DNA from: Protonemura montana
Taxonomy: Eukaryota > Arthropoda > Insecta > Plecoptera > Nemouridae
Assembly (NCBI GenBank): GCA_947568835.1
Contig: OX387608.1
Coordinates: 18,758,535-18,822,534 of the forward strand
Direction of reading: 5' to 3'
DNA length: 64,000 nucleotides
A model generated the notes under the pieces. That model searched no databases. It was given only the letters and a program-made list of their open reading frames with translations, and was not told the DNA's origin. A program made the position numbers and the translations under genes. Below are positions 23,871 through 35,797 of the stretch, piece after piece. Positions within the stretch are counted from its first letter, which is position 1. Every line of letters starts with the position of its first letter.

Positions 23871-26499
23871 GTTTCGCCATTTTGGTTCAGGGTAGTAACA
23901 GTCTCGGCAACCTATTTTTGTTTTTAATTTACGTTTGCTTCAGGTACACTGTTTGTTTAGAGTCGTTTTCAACAAAATGTCTTCAACACAGACTTAACAA
24001 TATTATGTGTCTTTATGTTTATCTTAATATTGTATAATCGCAAATGCTTAAAGCGCTTTAGATTCACAAATATTTTTACTAGTACTTTGACGCACTGGTC
24101 AGCATTTGTGTTTATGGTGCGAGCTAAAGGCCCGGCTGTGGTCGGAGACATCCGAGAGACTGTGGGAATGAAATAGCTGGCTGCAAGCTGTATGACCATG
24201 CATGGCAACACATGGCAGCCACAATTGCATTGCAACACATGGCGTTTTGTCACCCTCCTCCCGCCACTGGTCTGAACCTGCGCACAATAATGGGTTGTTC
24301 GCTAATTTTTCGGAAACAGTTCACTATAACTTCCGCTCCGATAAATGAGCTCCAATCCAACATTAAAACTGTCGACCGAGGTCTTGACTTTGGCCATTTT
24401 AGCGATGTCTCACTGAAGTTACAAAATCGGCACGCCTATGAACGTTCCCCCGATATGCCCGACATGATTATCGAATTCGGAAGACTTCCGAAAAAAGTTT
24501 TACAACTGGGTAATTTCCTCCTGGCACAACTATGTACGTTCCAGACGACCATCTTTGCTGTCCAACCCATTCTCTGTTTCTGATGTCTCCGATGGGCAAT
24601 GCTCGTTTAAAAGACAAAACGGTACAACAGTCTCAAATTAAGCGTCACTTATTCTGGTTTTTACTGATTCCGGATTTTTAATAACCATACATAAAATGTC
24701 AGAGTAAAACATTTTTCATTTCGTTGCTGATTCAAACTAATTGGAAGGCAATCCTGCACCATTTGCGATGGATTGTATTTTTGTGGATAACCTAAATGAT
24801 CGTCTTCGCGTAACGCCAAGTTGGTTGGAACTGGCTGCAACATTTTTGTTTTGGATCGGTGAATCAGCTACTTTTGTCTTTCTTCTTTCGGAAAAATAGT
24901 AACGGCTGCTATAACGTGATTTTAATGTTAACACTATGGGTTATGTATTTAAATTTTGAAAGACTTGGCAAATCCCCGTAGCGTGATAAAATTTCACCAC
25001 GCCGAGTCGCTGACTAATTTAGAACAAGGTTTAGAACAAGAAACAGAATTTATATACACGCAGCTGTTTTTAATTATTCTTTATCAATAATTTAGTGCTG
25101 GGCTTGCAAGTCTTTCTGATTTTTGTGGCCACGGGATTTTCTGTCCAGAAATTACTAGGAGTGGCTTCTTGAATCGAGAGTTCAGAGACTTCGGGTAACC
25201 CGTCCGGCTATATCTTCGTGACATAGGCAGCCAACAAGAGTATTTTAACATTCGGACTATGTGAGACAAATTTTCATCATCATATTCATCAAATCAAGTG
25301 TTCGTGGTAACTGCACTGTTTTGGTTAGGAAGGTTAGCAATGGCATTAGCATCGTTTAGGAACGTAGATGTCTCGCGTAGGTGCGGTCACGAACCAGCAG
25401 TGCCGGTGGACGTCTGCTGACTAGGTGTCGGTACGTATTGGTTGAGCGCTGGGCGCGGGAGTCACAATACCGCTTTCTCGAAGGAAACCGTTTATCGTTT
25501 TCTTCCTGGGTCCAAATCGTCACACTCGTTAACAGAATACGTTTGAAAAGAGTAGCAGCTTACAAACATCCAACACTCCAAATATTTACGGATAGAAAAT
25601 TATTGGTACGAAAAGGTTGAAGGTTCACTGACCACGATCAGAACGAAAAACTTGTACTTCTGGGGTGCGTGAAGGACCCAGTATTCCATTCTCTTTGAAG
25701 GATCAGAATATGTCTGAAATTGTTAGCGGCGTCGCTTTTGTTTCCGTTTTATGTCGTCGGTTTCTTTCCTATCCATTATCTTCCATCCATGCTTGGCCAA
25801 GAGAAAGATTAGAAGAGTTTTGTGCTGACTCTTTTATCTTTGTCTCCACCTGTGTTCAAGCAGCAAACAAGGTTGCTTCCAGAAAATGATCCAAAAATCC
25901 AAAAATCTGATCAGTGATCCAAAAAATTTTCTTTTCTTAAAACGTATATGAGGCTTCATGAGATTGCTTCTGCGTGGTCTTAGGTGTGGTTCAGCGTCCT
26001 GCTGGCGCACGGCCATTGCCGTTGTTGCTCCTTTTCCACTTACGACTGATAAACGACGTTTTTGTTTGGGGCTAGCCAGATAACAGTCAATTACGCGCGT
26101 GGAAATAAATATCATTGCGCCAAGTCACTGACAACTGTCCATCGCTTACGTCTGGATTAAAAATAATAACTACAAATGCCTGGTGTTAAACTTCCATTAA
26201 TGATGGATCTGACAGATAAGCAGATTTGCAAACAAATTAGCCATGGAGTTCATAAGTCGTTATTTGTAAAGCAATCTTGGCACCGATAGAAAAATAACTG
26301 CTAATAAATGCCATAGACATTACTAGAGTACCGATACCCGGCCAGCGATTGCTGCTTTTCTTTGTTGGGCTTTTGTAATTGGCAGTAAAATACTTTCTAC
26401 CTTAAAGTTTCTCGTGCACAATGAAAGCCATGTTCCGAATCGCTCTGCTTTCAACTCGCTCAATACGATGTCATCGGAAGTTAATGTTTTCGGTGTGGT
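23871..26499. other. no gene seen
   Basis: Short ORFs without recognisable features, such as 24212-24583 on + and 25834-26115 on -. A simple repeated motif (gcatggcaacacatggcagc and relatives) occurs around 24195-24245. Confidence 0.3.
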
Positions 26500-27120
26500 C
26501 TAGGAAATGGCTTCTAATTTAGAAAATGATCCAATTCTTTGATTTCCCGTCAACGTTTTCTCCCGTGCCTCTTGACTACTAGACGCCAAACCAACAACGG
26601 TGTTCCTTACGTTGTGAAAATTTACTTCATGTTGATTTGGACGACAGTCTGCAGACGACACAAACGCCCCATGGAAAGTAAGGCCGAGTTTTACAAAGTT
26701 ATCATTGTGGATTAACATGTCTTCATTAAAGTCCAATACCATTTTAAAATATTTCATAAAATCTCTCCCAAGAATACCGTCACATAGCAACTTCATTGCT
26801 TCGTTGCACACTGCGAAACCCGAATACAAGTACTCGTATTTCCCTAATACGACGTTCAAGGAGGCTGTGCCCAAGATTGACAGCATTTCCCCTGTCACCG
26901 AGGTAATTGTGCAAGTTTCCGGCCTATACTTAATGTCACCCTCTAGAACTGATTGGCTTATAAGAGATACTTCACTCCCGGAATCTACGAGAAATGTGAC
27001 TGGTGTCCGATATTTATCTGTCACAATTTCGCCTCGATCCCGCGTGGTGGAGACGCTTTGCACTCGCCAATTGCTAAAAACACGTGCCGAAGCCACATCG
27101 GGTGACCGAATATGGTGCAC
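26500..27120 (-). pseudogene. retroviral-like aspartic protease fragment of an LTR-type retroelement
   Basis: A 206-codon frame with FLVDSGSEVSLISQSVL (catalytic Asp in a D-S-G motif), then DGILGRDFMKYF (the I-L-G-x-D flap-partner motif). The spacing of about 85 residues fits one retropepsin monomer at about residues 40-145. This is the gag-pol junction region of a Ty3/Gypsy-like or related element. Upstream on the minus strand (27370-27121) the frame is broken and shows no clear CCHC zinc knuckle. No reverse transcriptase follows downstream. No LTRs were identified, so it is an isolated remnant. Confidence 0.78.
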
Positions 27121-27463
27121 GTTTAAAAATCCTGTGGTGTATCACCACCTTGCGCCTGATCACTCTGCGGGGAACTCTTTGGCTGGTATCGCCCGTCCCC
27201 ATGGTACCTTATACCATGGGCCGCGACCATCCCAGACCTTGATACCAGACGAGCTGCCGCCGGGTGGTTTTTGCCACATCAAAAGCATCATTTTACTGCT
27301 GTTGGCAACATTCAGATTCTATCTGCAAGATTTGAAATCTCAAGACTTGCGACGTATACCTGACGGTGCTTGAATTATTGTTGGCATTGAGCAAACCGAA
27401 ATGCAATTACTCAAAATGTCGGAAGCTCGATTCTAAGAATTATTAAATAACTTGGCTAGCCAG

Positions 27464-27532
27464 CAGAGGTATATTTTTTTCCACTAACCAGGCTGTCGGT
27501 CGTCATTTTTACTTACAAAGTGAATTACCGCC
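27464..27532 (+). repeat. short dispersed repeat
   Basis: ttttccactaaccaggctgt and the following 45 bases recur at 59731-59803 with a few changes. The family is not identified. Confidence 0.6.
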
Positions 27533-27610
27533 ATCAAGCGCAATCTTGTCTTGTTCACATGTCAGCAGTAGTCAACGTCTGCCAGCACAGCCTTATAGCG
27601 TTCTTCACGG

Positions 27611-28325
27611 CGATGTTTCTAGGAGGTCTGGCTAGCACGGCCCGTTGGCTGCATTCACGGACATGTTTCTAGGAAGTCTGGCTAGCACGGCCCGTAGGCT
27701 GCATCCACGGACATGTTTCTAGGAGGTCTGGCTAGCACGGCCCGTTGGCTGCATCCACGGACATGTTTTTAGAAGGTCTGGCTAGCACGGCCCGTTGGCT
27801 GCATTCACGGACATGTTTCTAGGAGGTCTGGCTAGCACGGTCTGTTGGCTGCATTCACGGACATGTTTCTAGGAGGTCTGGCCAGCACGGTCCGTTGGCT
27901 GCATTCACGGACATGTTTTTAGGAGGTCTGGCTAGCACGGTCCGTTGGCTGCATTCACGGACATGTTTCTAGGAGGTCTGGCTAGCACGGTCTGTTGGCT
28001 GCATTCACGGACACTATTCTAGGAGGTCTGGCTAGCACGGTCCGTTGGCTGCATTCACGGACATGTTTCTAGGAGGTCTGGCTAGCACGGTCTGTTGGCT
28101 GCATTCACGGACATGTTTCTAGGAGGTCTGGCTAGCACGGTCCGTTGGCGGCATTCACGGACATGTTTCTAGGAGGTCTAGCTAGCACGGTCCGTTGGCT
28201 GCATTCACGGACACTATTCTAGGAGGTCTAGCTAGCACGGTCCGTTGGCTGCATTCACGGACACTATTCTAGGAGGTCTGGCCAGCACGGTCTGTTGGCT
28301 GCATTCACGGACACTATTCTAGCAG
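27611..28325 (+). repeat. 50-bp minisatellite, about 14 units
   Basis: The unit starts acatgtttctaggaggtctg, continues gctagcacggtccgttggct and ends gcattcacgg. Spacing is exactly 50 bp through the array. Four units near the 3' end (28011, 28211, 28261, 28311) have acactattct in place of acatgtttct, so two unit types are mixed. There is no coding capacity. Units are contiguous, with no spacers. Confidence 0.93.
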
Positions 28326-28734
28326 GCCTGACCTATGAAAGCAAGAGACTCGCTGTGGCTGTGTACGGTCACTACGCCTCTCGGCTGGTGTAAATTGTCT
28401 ACATGGCAACTGTTGTCGGGCTGCACCTCGGTTTAAACGTAGGTTCGCTGTCAATAATGTTGTGATCCTTTTCGTTAAATGTAATTGTACTGGTGTTTAT
28501 GAGGAAATTGTCAGTGGGTGCCAAGGTATTAACTGAGAAAACGTCGGTCCGCCAAGGTATTTATGGGCTCTTAGGGTTATTAAAATGCCCGCCTCAGCGT
28601 CAAACAGTATATCTACAGCACCAGGGGTTAGCCCTGCTGCTGTCGTCCCAACCACTTCTTGACCAGGGGTTGAATTTGCGTCTCATCCACGTAGTTGTCG
28701 TGCCTATTCGGCCATTTTCACTCCTTGCTTGCAT
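28326..28734. other. no gene seen
   Basis: Single-copy-looking sequence. The 89-codon ORF at 28493-28762 is unrecognised and runs into the repeated head block. Confidence 0.3.
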
Positions 28735-29029
28735 TACTTGCGAGTGCTTTTTTCATTGCTAGTAATGTAATTATAATAGGTGATCGACAACATGCATTGT
28801 TAAACATTGTGGTAATGCATTCTGAAGCTAAGAACGCACAAAAATATCGTCTTGAAGACTAGAATTTCGTTTTCTTTTTTGAAAATTCGAAAAGTCGTGT
28901 GGATTTAAGATTATCTGAGAATTCTTGTTAAATTCTCCTAAAAAAATTCCATTGAATTTTTTTGAACATTTTTTGGACTGTTGTCTTCAAGCACACCGTA
29001 TGCTTCTTTTGTTTGCCAATGCGCGTATC
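28735..29029 (+). repeat. head block preceding 5S-like array A2
   Basis: About 295 bp from acttgcgagtgcttttttca to ttgccaatgcgcgtatc, about 95% identical to 58353-58646. There too it runs directly into a 5S-like array. The recurring junction indicates that head and array move or duplicate as one unit. Confidence 0.85.
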
Positions 29030-29307
29030 ATGTGTATGATGGTCACCCATCCAATACCTGATCCAGCGCAGTGTTGCTTAACTTTCATCCATCCAACCTT
29101 ACTCCCGAACAGAGCTGATGATGTGTATGATGGTCACCCATCCAATACCTGACTCAGTGCAGAGTTACTTAACTTTCATCACTCTAACCTCTCTCTCGAA
29201 CAGAACTGATCATGTGTATGATGGTCACCCATCCAATACCTGACCTAGCGCAGTGTTGCTTAACTCTCATCCCTCCAACCTCTCTCCCGAACAGAACTGG
29301 TCATGTG

Positions 29308-29309
<2 letters not shown>
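29030..29309 (-). repeat. 5S-rRNA-like tandem array A2, left part
   Basis: Three units of the 91-bp repeat, interrupted after catgtgta by a LINE. The remaining half unit resumes at 31470. Confidence 0.88.
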
Positions 29310-29354
<45 letters not shown>

Positions 29355-31469
29355 TTTATTGTCCATTTACATCATAAAAACAATATACAGACAGTCATGA
29401 AATTATACAAACTATGTTATAATATATACACACTAATCTATCATTCTTTCTTTCTTTCTTACTGAACAAGACAGCCGGCATAATATTCTTCCAGGCTATA
29501 AAAACAATTATCTAACAGATAAGATTTTAGGCCATTGGCAAAATAGTCTCCTTTTAAAATTTTCAATCTCTGCGGCAAAGCATTGAACAGTTTGCTGCCT
29601 GCATATATCGGACCCTTTGTAAGCAGTTCTAACCGATATTTTGGTAATGGTACATTGCCCTTATTTCTTAATCTATTGTTATGGCCGTTGATTTGAAGCT
29701 GGGTCATCGTGGTGTTGCCGACTATGTACCTTATGCAACAATAGATATATATGCATGGTAGAGGAAGGATTTTGATTTCTTTAAACAATGGTCTGCATGA
29801 TACATTGCGTGCCCCATTTACATCAGAGTCCTTGTTTACTCTCGTTAGACATCGAATGGCTTTTTTCTTGTAATCTAAACAGTCTAGTGGCATGTGTAGA
29901 ATGGCCCCATAAAGTTACTCCATATTGCAGATGAGAGTGAATGTAAGAGAAATACACTAACTTGACAGCGTGTAAGTTTGTAATTTTCATTAGGCGCTTG
30001 ATTAAATAACACGCAGATGCAATTTTAGGAGCCACATGATTTACGTGGGATTCCCAGCTGAGGGTATTGGTTAGTTTTAGACCTAAAAATGACATTACTT
30101 CCACTTCCTCCATAGATGTTTTTTCAAGTCTGATAAGTGCACATTCACTCCTTCCTTGACGTCTTAAACTCCATGAAAAATGACTTTTTCAAATTCAGGA
30201 AGAGGGCATGTTCTTTGCTGTACAAAACCATTTCCTTGACTGCTTGTTGGGTGGCATCTTTAACATCACTAATTATGTGAGAGATATCATCAGCATACAT
30301 TGTAATTTTGTTGAACTGCATCGAGTTTGGTAAAAAGTTAACAAACAGTATAAATAGTAACGGGGCCAGTGAACTCCCTCGAGTCACCCCAACATTTACA
30401 GTTTTTTCCTCAGAAATGACTGGGCCGTATCCCCCCTAATGACGACGTATTGTTTCCTGTCTTTTAAAAAGTCACGCACCCAGTTGTTTGCAATTCCTGT
30501 TATACCTAATGTGTCAATCACATTAAGTAGTATTTCGTGATTTACGGAATTGAAGGCCATACTATAGTCATAAAACAGCCCAAACGTTTTTTCCTTCCTG
30601 TCTAGTGCTTCGATGATGTCAGTAAACAGTGTTGTCATTGCGGTTTGAGTAGATTTACTTTTAAGGAAGCCGTGTTGTGAGTCATTCAACAGATCAAATT
30701 TATTTAGAAAGGACAATACTCTGGTGCTGAATGTTATCTCATATATTTTGGAGAACACTGACAGTATTGCTATTGGTCTATAATTCCCAATTTCCATTTT
30801 ATTCCCTTTCTTGTAGAGCGGGATCATTTTACTAAGTTTTAGTGCATTGGGGAAACGTCCTTGAGCTAAAGATTCATTAATGACATGTACCAACGGCTCC
30901 ATAATAAATGTGCCAGTATTTTTAAGTATATTACATGGGACATCATCTAGGCCAGTGGAGTTCTTTTTGGTCACTTTCGCAATAATTTCATAGAACTCCT
31001 TTGGCAGTAGTGGTGCAAGGAAAATTACCTTTTTATATCCACTTGTTCTTCTTCTGATGTGAGAAGTTACCGACCCTTCCTCCTTCCTCCTTCCCTCGAT
31101 TAACTTATCAACGGCTGCGGTAAAATACTCGTTGAAGGTGTTTGCAACATCAATTTGTGACGTAACAGTTATACCATCCACTACAATGTTGATTTCTTCC
31201 TGCCGATCACCTATTTCTTTATTCTGGTTCTTTTTTATTAAGCTCCAAGCTATTTTAGATTTGTTTGTCGCTGTAGTTAGTTCATGGGCGTAGGTGTTTC
31301 TTTTCACCTTTTTCAAAAACTGCACGTACTTCTTTTTCATTAATTTATATTCTTGGAATGCGGTCTCGTTGAATCTCAAGTTTTCTACTTTTTGATACAC
31401 ATTTTTCACGCGTGTTGACATTTCTTTTACTTCCTTCGTCATCCATTTGGGGTTGCTTCTCCGGCCACC
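29310..31469 (-). pseudogene. LINE (CR1/Jockey-like), 5'-truncated, inserted in the 5S-like array
   Basis: The minus strand from 31469 encodes most of ORF2 in several frames. 31493-30396 holds NYRPIAILSVFSKIYE, LNDSQHGFLKSKSTQTAM and a degraded AF block (FYDYSMAFNSVNHEIL). 30387-30145 holds the catalytic MYADDIS. 30113-29823 holds FLGLKLTNTLSWESHV and LQYGVTLWG. 29893-29459 ends in LDNCFYSLEEYY. Frames change at about 30390, 30130 and 29860, so it is inactive. The endonuclease is missing. The 3' tail is a (taa)n run at 29310-29353. The flanking gta at 29307-29309 and 31470-31472 is a 3-bp duplication. The first residues of the 31493 ORF come from the array. Confidence 0.88.
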
Positions 31470-31520
31470 GTATGATGGTGATCCATCCAACACCTGACCC
31501 GGCGCTGTGTTACTTAACGG
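31470..31520 (-). repeat. 5S-rRNA-like array A2, right remnant
   Basis: tatgatggtgatccatccaa to gtgttacttaac is the rest of the unit split by the LINE. Confidence 0.8.
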
Positions 31521-31644
31521 GTATCATGCCAATCCCCATTCCGCTGTTGCCTTGTGTAGGACGAGGGTCTACTCCAGGCTGTTGCCATACTAATCTCGAA
31601 GCGATAGGATATTCATTTTGCAAGCTCCTTGTTTTATCCAGTCG

Positions 31645-32945
31645 CGAAGTATTGAAAAGGTCGAACTTTTCTGCCCACTTGTATCTTTCCTCTCATTCCA
31701 CTGCTAGAATTCAGTCTAGCCAGGGAGCAAATTATATCATGTTGTAAACACTACCAGGCTTATCGCACTCGAAGAATTATTATTTATCAAGTAATTCCCC
31801 AACCAATGCAACAACAACAAAAAACCTACTTAATCGGGAGTTTCATTATTTTCTTGATATCATTGAGTTCGTGATAATATGCAGATTTCAAATCAATTTC
31901 AATCGATTTTCCAGCACAAGAAATGTGGAACGCCAAGTGCGTTCGCGCGCTGTAAAATAATGATTTCTCGTATTCTTGCAAATGAGTCATCGCTATCCGC
32001 TAAGCCTTCATATCGCAGGACTCATGTTTTCATTGCTCTGCGATTGAAGCTAGGCAATAAAATACTCGACAAAATTCTTGGAGATAAAAATTAATACATT
32101 TAAAATCAATTGATTTTTTGATTTCAAATCTTTGGTAATTACTATCGTAACTGCATCGACTCATAACTGATGATCGATTTTCTTAACGAACTTCAGAGTC
32201 AATTTTGACCGAGGAATAAAAAAACCTCGTGAGATGCCGCTGGTAAAAATGTCCAGAATCTTACGCACATTCCAATGCGGTAAAATCCAATCTCTCTATC
32301 GACCACTCAACGCAATCGCAAGAACTTTTATTCATGCGAAAGAAACGTACGCGCTAAAATTTGCGTATATTAGGTACACAGAGTGTGGAGCACAACTCAT
32401 AATAGAGATAAATTCGCATCATATAAGATTTTCAGCCGTTATTGTCCCTTCGAGGGCTATAGGAAGTAACGGAAGAAGGGAACTGGAACAAGTTCAGCGT
32501 TGATAAAATGCACAATTATATCTTTGAATCCGTTGTTTATGGCAAGGCGCATGCACTAAGTAAATGTCAATCGCTACTATTGGAGAACACGAATGAAATG
32601 CATGTCCAACTGTTCCCGCTCCTTGGCAAAATGATAGCAAAATAATAATGTGGAATTGAAGTTTGGTAGGCAAATCATTCTTGCTACAAATTCTGAAATC
32701 GCGCGCTATGTTTATAAATCTCAGCTCATTCATTAGGGAATTTAAAAAATGCCAGTCGAGGATTACAGCGCTAAGACCATGTGCAGACTCTCTTGCCTCA
32801 TGAAAGAGTGCAAGGTCGCTCTAGCTAGCTAGCCAGCTAGCGGACACTGGCATCAGCCTGAATGTACGCAATATGTATTTTCACTGCTCGTAAAGTTGTG
32901 CCTCGCAACTCGCAAGTGCTTACCTTGTGCAGACTTGCATCTACA
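31645..32945 (+). repeat. composite repeat C, copy 2, first segment
   Basis: Bases 31645-32260 match 1995-2600 at about 95%, and 32500-32945 match about 2905-3370 less well. The stretch at 32261-32499 is unlike its counterpart. The block ends at ctacatag, where the 4.3-kb TIR element begins. It has no coding content. Confidence 0.75.
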
Positions 32946-32948
32946 TAG

Positions 32949-33527
32949 TAGTCTAGGAATATCGAGCGGCTATCTCTTCAAATAGAGAAGTTAGGATATT
33001 CGGTGTTATGTAAAGCTGAAATTTTGATATTATGTGCCTAACACCATGAAGCAACTAATTTCATAAACCCGGACAAAAAATTTTCATCGGAAGACATTCA
33101 AAAAAATTACCAAAGTCAAAATTTCTTAAAAAATGAAAATTTCTTAAAAGTTTAATAAGTAAGTCATTTTTGGAGATAGAAACGTCTATTTTCCGCAGAA
33201 GCCTAGGCATTAATACATTTTATCGATACCGTTTTTAAAAAACATCAAAAAGTTTTTATTAACCTTTGATATGAGCCTAAAAATAGCTAAAAAAACGCAA
33301 AAAAAATATATACCACTTTTCACTTAATGCCACGGGACCAAATATTGGCCAAATGTTATAAAACGAGTTTGTAAAGAGAGCTCAATTCATTGTCTACAAG
33401 ACTGCAGATCTAACTTATTGAACACGTCAAGTTAACAACTGAGATTTTTGCTTTTCCCTACGAGAGGTAACTCTTGGCGCGCTGCCAAGCGCCGATAAGC
33501 CGTGCGGCTGGCTGGTAAATAGCATGC
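32949..33527 (+). repeat. left TIR of TAG-element copy 1
   Basis: Pairs with 36649-37216, except that the outermost 17-45 bases differ in type. It is very A/T-rich apart from a distal ggcgcgctgccaagcgccga block. Confidence 0.85.
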
Positions 33528-34497
33528 GTAGTTTGCTTTGAATGGCATACTAGCGTTGAGTGCGCAGGCTCTTTGATACTACGTTAGGTCCGCACTTGAT
33601 TTCATATTTTTTACCTAAAATTCGAGGCTTTTTGTTTTTTGTCTGTAAATTTGGTCTGTTTCTTGATTTTTACATAAAAAAAAGTTATATATTCGAATAT
33701 ATCAACCATACCTTGCTCTGTTTTAACCACGTGCAGAGGTTTGAGGATCTACAGAATTCTAGATAATGATTTTCAATAAGACTGCGAACAGATTTGTCGA
33801 GGTATATCCACTTGACATGAGTTTCGATGGCTTGCAGGGTTATTTTGATGGCTTGCCAGTTAGTTTCCTACTCACTTTCCAAGCAGGACGACGAATATTA
33901 TTGATAATTTCTGAAAATTCTCCCAAATATTAAGAATGCAAATGGCATGAAGATAAATAACATGCGCGTAAACTCACTTGTTTACTCACTAATTCACTAG
34001 TTACTCAGCAATGATTTTGTATATTTGTGCAAGTGAAAAGATCGCCTACAAAACGGAATAACTAGCAATACGTATGGGTATGTAGTAATGCATGCTTCCT
34101 CATACTAGATCCATGTTATCATGACAGTTAATTTTATTCACTATTTTCACTTAGCAGAGAAAACAGGAGATAGCTGCGAACCCTCCACTTGCAGAACAGA
34201 ATCTAGAAAAATAATTTCCACCACAGGTATTGGAAATTTTTTTCAGTTAGCGTTCCTAACCAGCGAGAATGTTCCTAATATAACAGAAAAGGGTCTAATA
34301 AGCAAAAGACAATGATATTGCAAGAACAATAAATCAAGCAAGCAAGAAAGGGTATCAAATTTTTCCTTACAAATATCAAGGCAAGGAAGTTGCAGAGAGC
34401 AGTACACCAACAAAAAAAATATTGACATGGCAAAAAACGTAGGCTCGAGTCCCCTAACTTAAACAGAGGTGAAACACCACCCCCAAACAAACGGGTA

Positions 34498-34917
34498 TTG
34501 CGTTCAACAATGCCAGAGTTTGACTGGAGCATATACCGTTTCATTATCCATCAATTAAGAGATACAAACAAGACAGGACGTAAAGTTTCTCTCGTTGACA
34601 TGAATCCGGAGTCTCTTAGGGAAAATGTATTGAAAGCAACCAAAGAGAGAAATGACGAGGTAATTTTAAATCGAATGACATTCGGTTCCCTCTTTGAGGT
34701 AAACGCCAGCTACCATGCAGATTGTTTGTCGAAATATCTGAGTGCTAACAGCATAGAGGCATGTAAAAAGGTCCAAACCGTCTCACAATACGATCGCGCT
34801 GCTGTCAACACACAAGCGTGTATTTCGGATAAAATGAGGAGATGGAAAATTATACCAATTCCCAACGTTTGCGAAAAATACAGGGAATACCTCATTGCTG
34901 AGGGTGTAGACACTTAA
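34498..34917 (+). CDS. conserved ORF of the TAG element (copy 1), function unknown
   Basis: 139 codons, MPEFDWSIYRFIIHQLRD onward, with TKERNDEVILNRM and a YHADCLSKYL block. Copy 2 (52685-53146) is nearly identical but reads 14 codons further: here a TAA follows GVDT, where copy 2 has AAA. The Y-H-x2-C motif after an acidic/hydrophobic strand resembles a block in large uncharacterised metazoan proteins (recalled, not checked). It is likely one exon or fragment of a bigger gene together with 35253-35498. A 64-codon ORF upstream (34121-34315), identical in both copies, may belong to it. Confidence 0.5.
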   Translation: MRSTMPEFDWSIYRFIIHQLRDTNKTGRKVSLVDMNPESLRENVLKATKERNDEVILNRMTFGSLFEVNASYHADCLSKYLSANSIEACKKVQTVSQYDRAAVNTQACISDKMRRWKIIPIPNVCEKYREYLIAEGVDT

Positions 34918-35252
34918 GTGGCAAGTTCGTGTCACCTACAAGTATTTAATACACAATAAACTAATTAGCAACAGCAAAGACCAAACCATCTCATTCCACT
35001 ATTGCACAGGAAACCTCCCAGGCATCATGTGCTCAGATTTTCTTTCTATTGAGCTGTTATATCAGCAAAAACGGGATCAGTCGGGAAAAGCACCGATGCA
35101 CATCGGTTCATTCCTGTACACGAAATTGCATTGAAAATTGGGCTCCCAATAAGTATCGCTTTACCTGCAGCCCCATGCACTGTCCGGCTGTGACACTGTT
35201 TTAAACGTTTTTCGGAATCGGTAAAAAAAGGATCTGGCGTCAACTGAATAAA

Positions 35253-35498
35253 ATGACCCGAGACGAGTTGTCACTTTTGGCCAATTTTTCAGACATTTTG
35301 GGAAAGGTGAGTACCGCTCGAAGTTTGGTGGTTAAATTGTACGATACAAACAAGAAATTCCGACAGTATAATTACTCGCTAAATGCGCTGCGTTTTAAGA
35401 TAGCAGTGTCGCGACCTATCTCAATTGCCAAAATACCCCCGAGCGAAGGGGCATTTCATCAGCACCTTCGACGAGCTGCATGGCAATGTAGCACTTAG
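35253..35498 (+). CDS. second conserved ORF of the TAG element, function unknown
   Basis: 81 codons ending with IAKIPPSEGAFHQHLRRAAW. A block of the form (L/I)PP(S/T)..A..QH..RA..Q recurs in uncharacterised invertebrate proteins that I recall also carrying a YHxxC block, so 34498-34917 and this ORF may be pieces of one gene. In copy 2 the same region has a stop (cgacag to tgacag, about 53550) and an indel near 53486. The product is unknown. Confidence 0.45.
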   Translation: MTRDELSLLANFSDILGKVSTARSLVVKLYDTNKKFRQYNYSLNALRFKIAVSRPISIAKIPPSEGAFHQHLRRAAWQCST

Positions 35499-35590
35499 GT
35501 AAACTCGCACGTGCAATTTCCAAAAATGTGGCTTAAGTTTGCCAAAGTAATATTCAAAGCAATTCAAGACGTTTTTGAACTAGAATTTAA

Positions 35591-35794
35591 ATGTCGTCTC
35601 TATTTCTCTTCTTCTTATTATTATTTTTATTATTTGCGGTGATAGGTCCCGAAGACAGAGGCTGGTGTCAGAGCCTGGGCAGAAAGTTCGTCTTACCTGT
35701 ATATTTCGAGGGTCAAACAGCCATGGAAATGTTCCAAAATTTCAGTCAAGTCCAAGAAATCCTGCAGCATAAACCCCACTTGCACGTGCAATAG
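35591..35794 (+). CDS. short ORF of the TAG element with hydrophobic start
   Basis: 67 codons. An N-terminal run of Leu/Phe (about residues 4-18) looks like a signal or membrane segment, followed by GPEDRGWCQSLGRKFVLP. It is conserved at 53777-53980 with about eight changes. The start coincides with a cttctt repeat, so the hydrophobic run may be a by-product of a simple repeat. Low confidence as a gene. Confidence 0.3.
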   Translation: MSSLFLFFLLLFLLFAVIGPEDRGWCQSLGRKFVLPVYFEGQTAMEMFQNFSQVQEILQHKPHLHVQ

Positions 35795-35797
35795 CAA

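Noticed and set aside
24119..24200. Harbinger-like end taaaggcccggctgtggtcg
   Set aside because: No inverted partner or coding trace nearby.
27611..28325. CRISPR array
   Set aside because: Units are contiguous 50-bp repeats without unique spacers, and the window is eukaryotic. The same applies to the 91-, 41- and 36-bp arrays.
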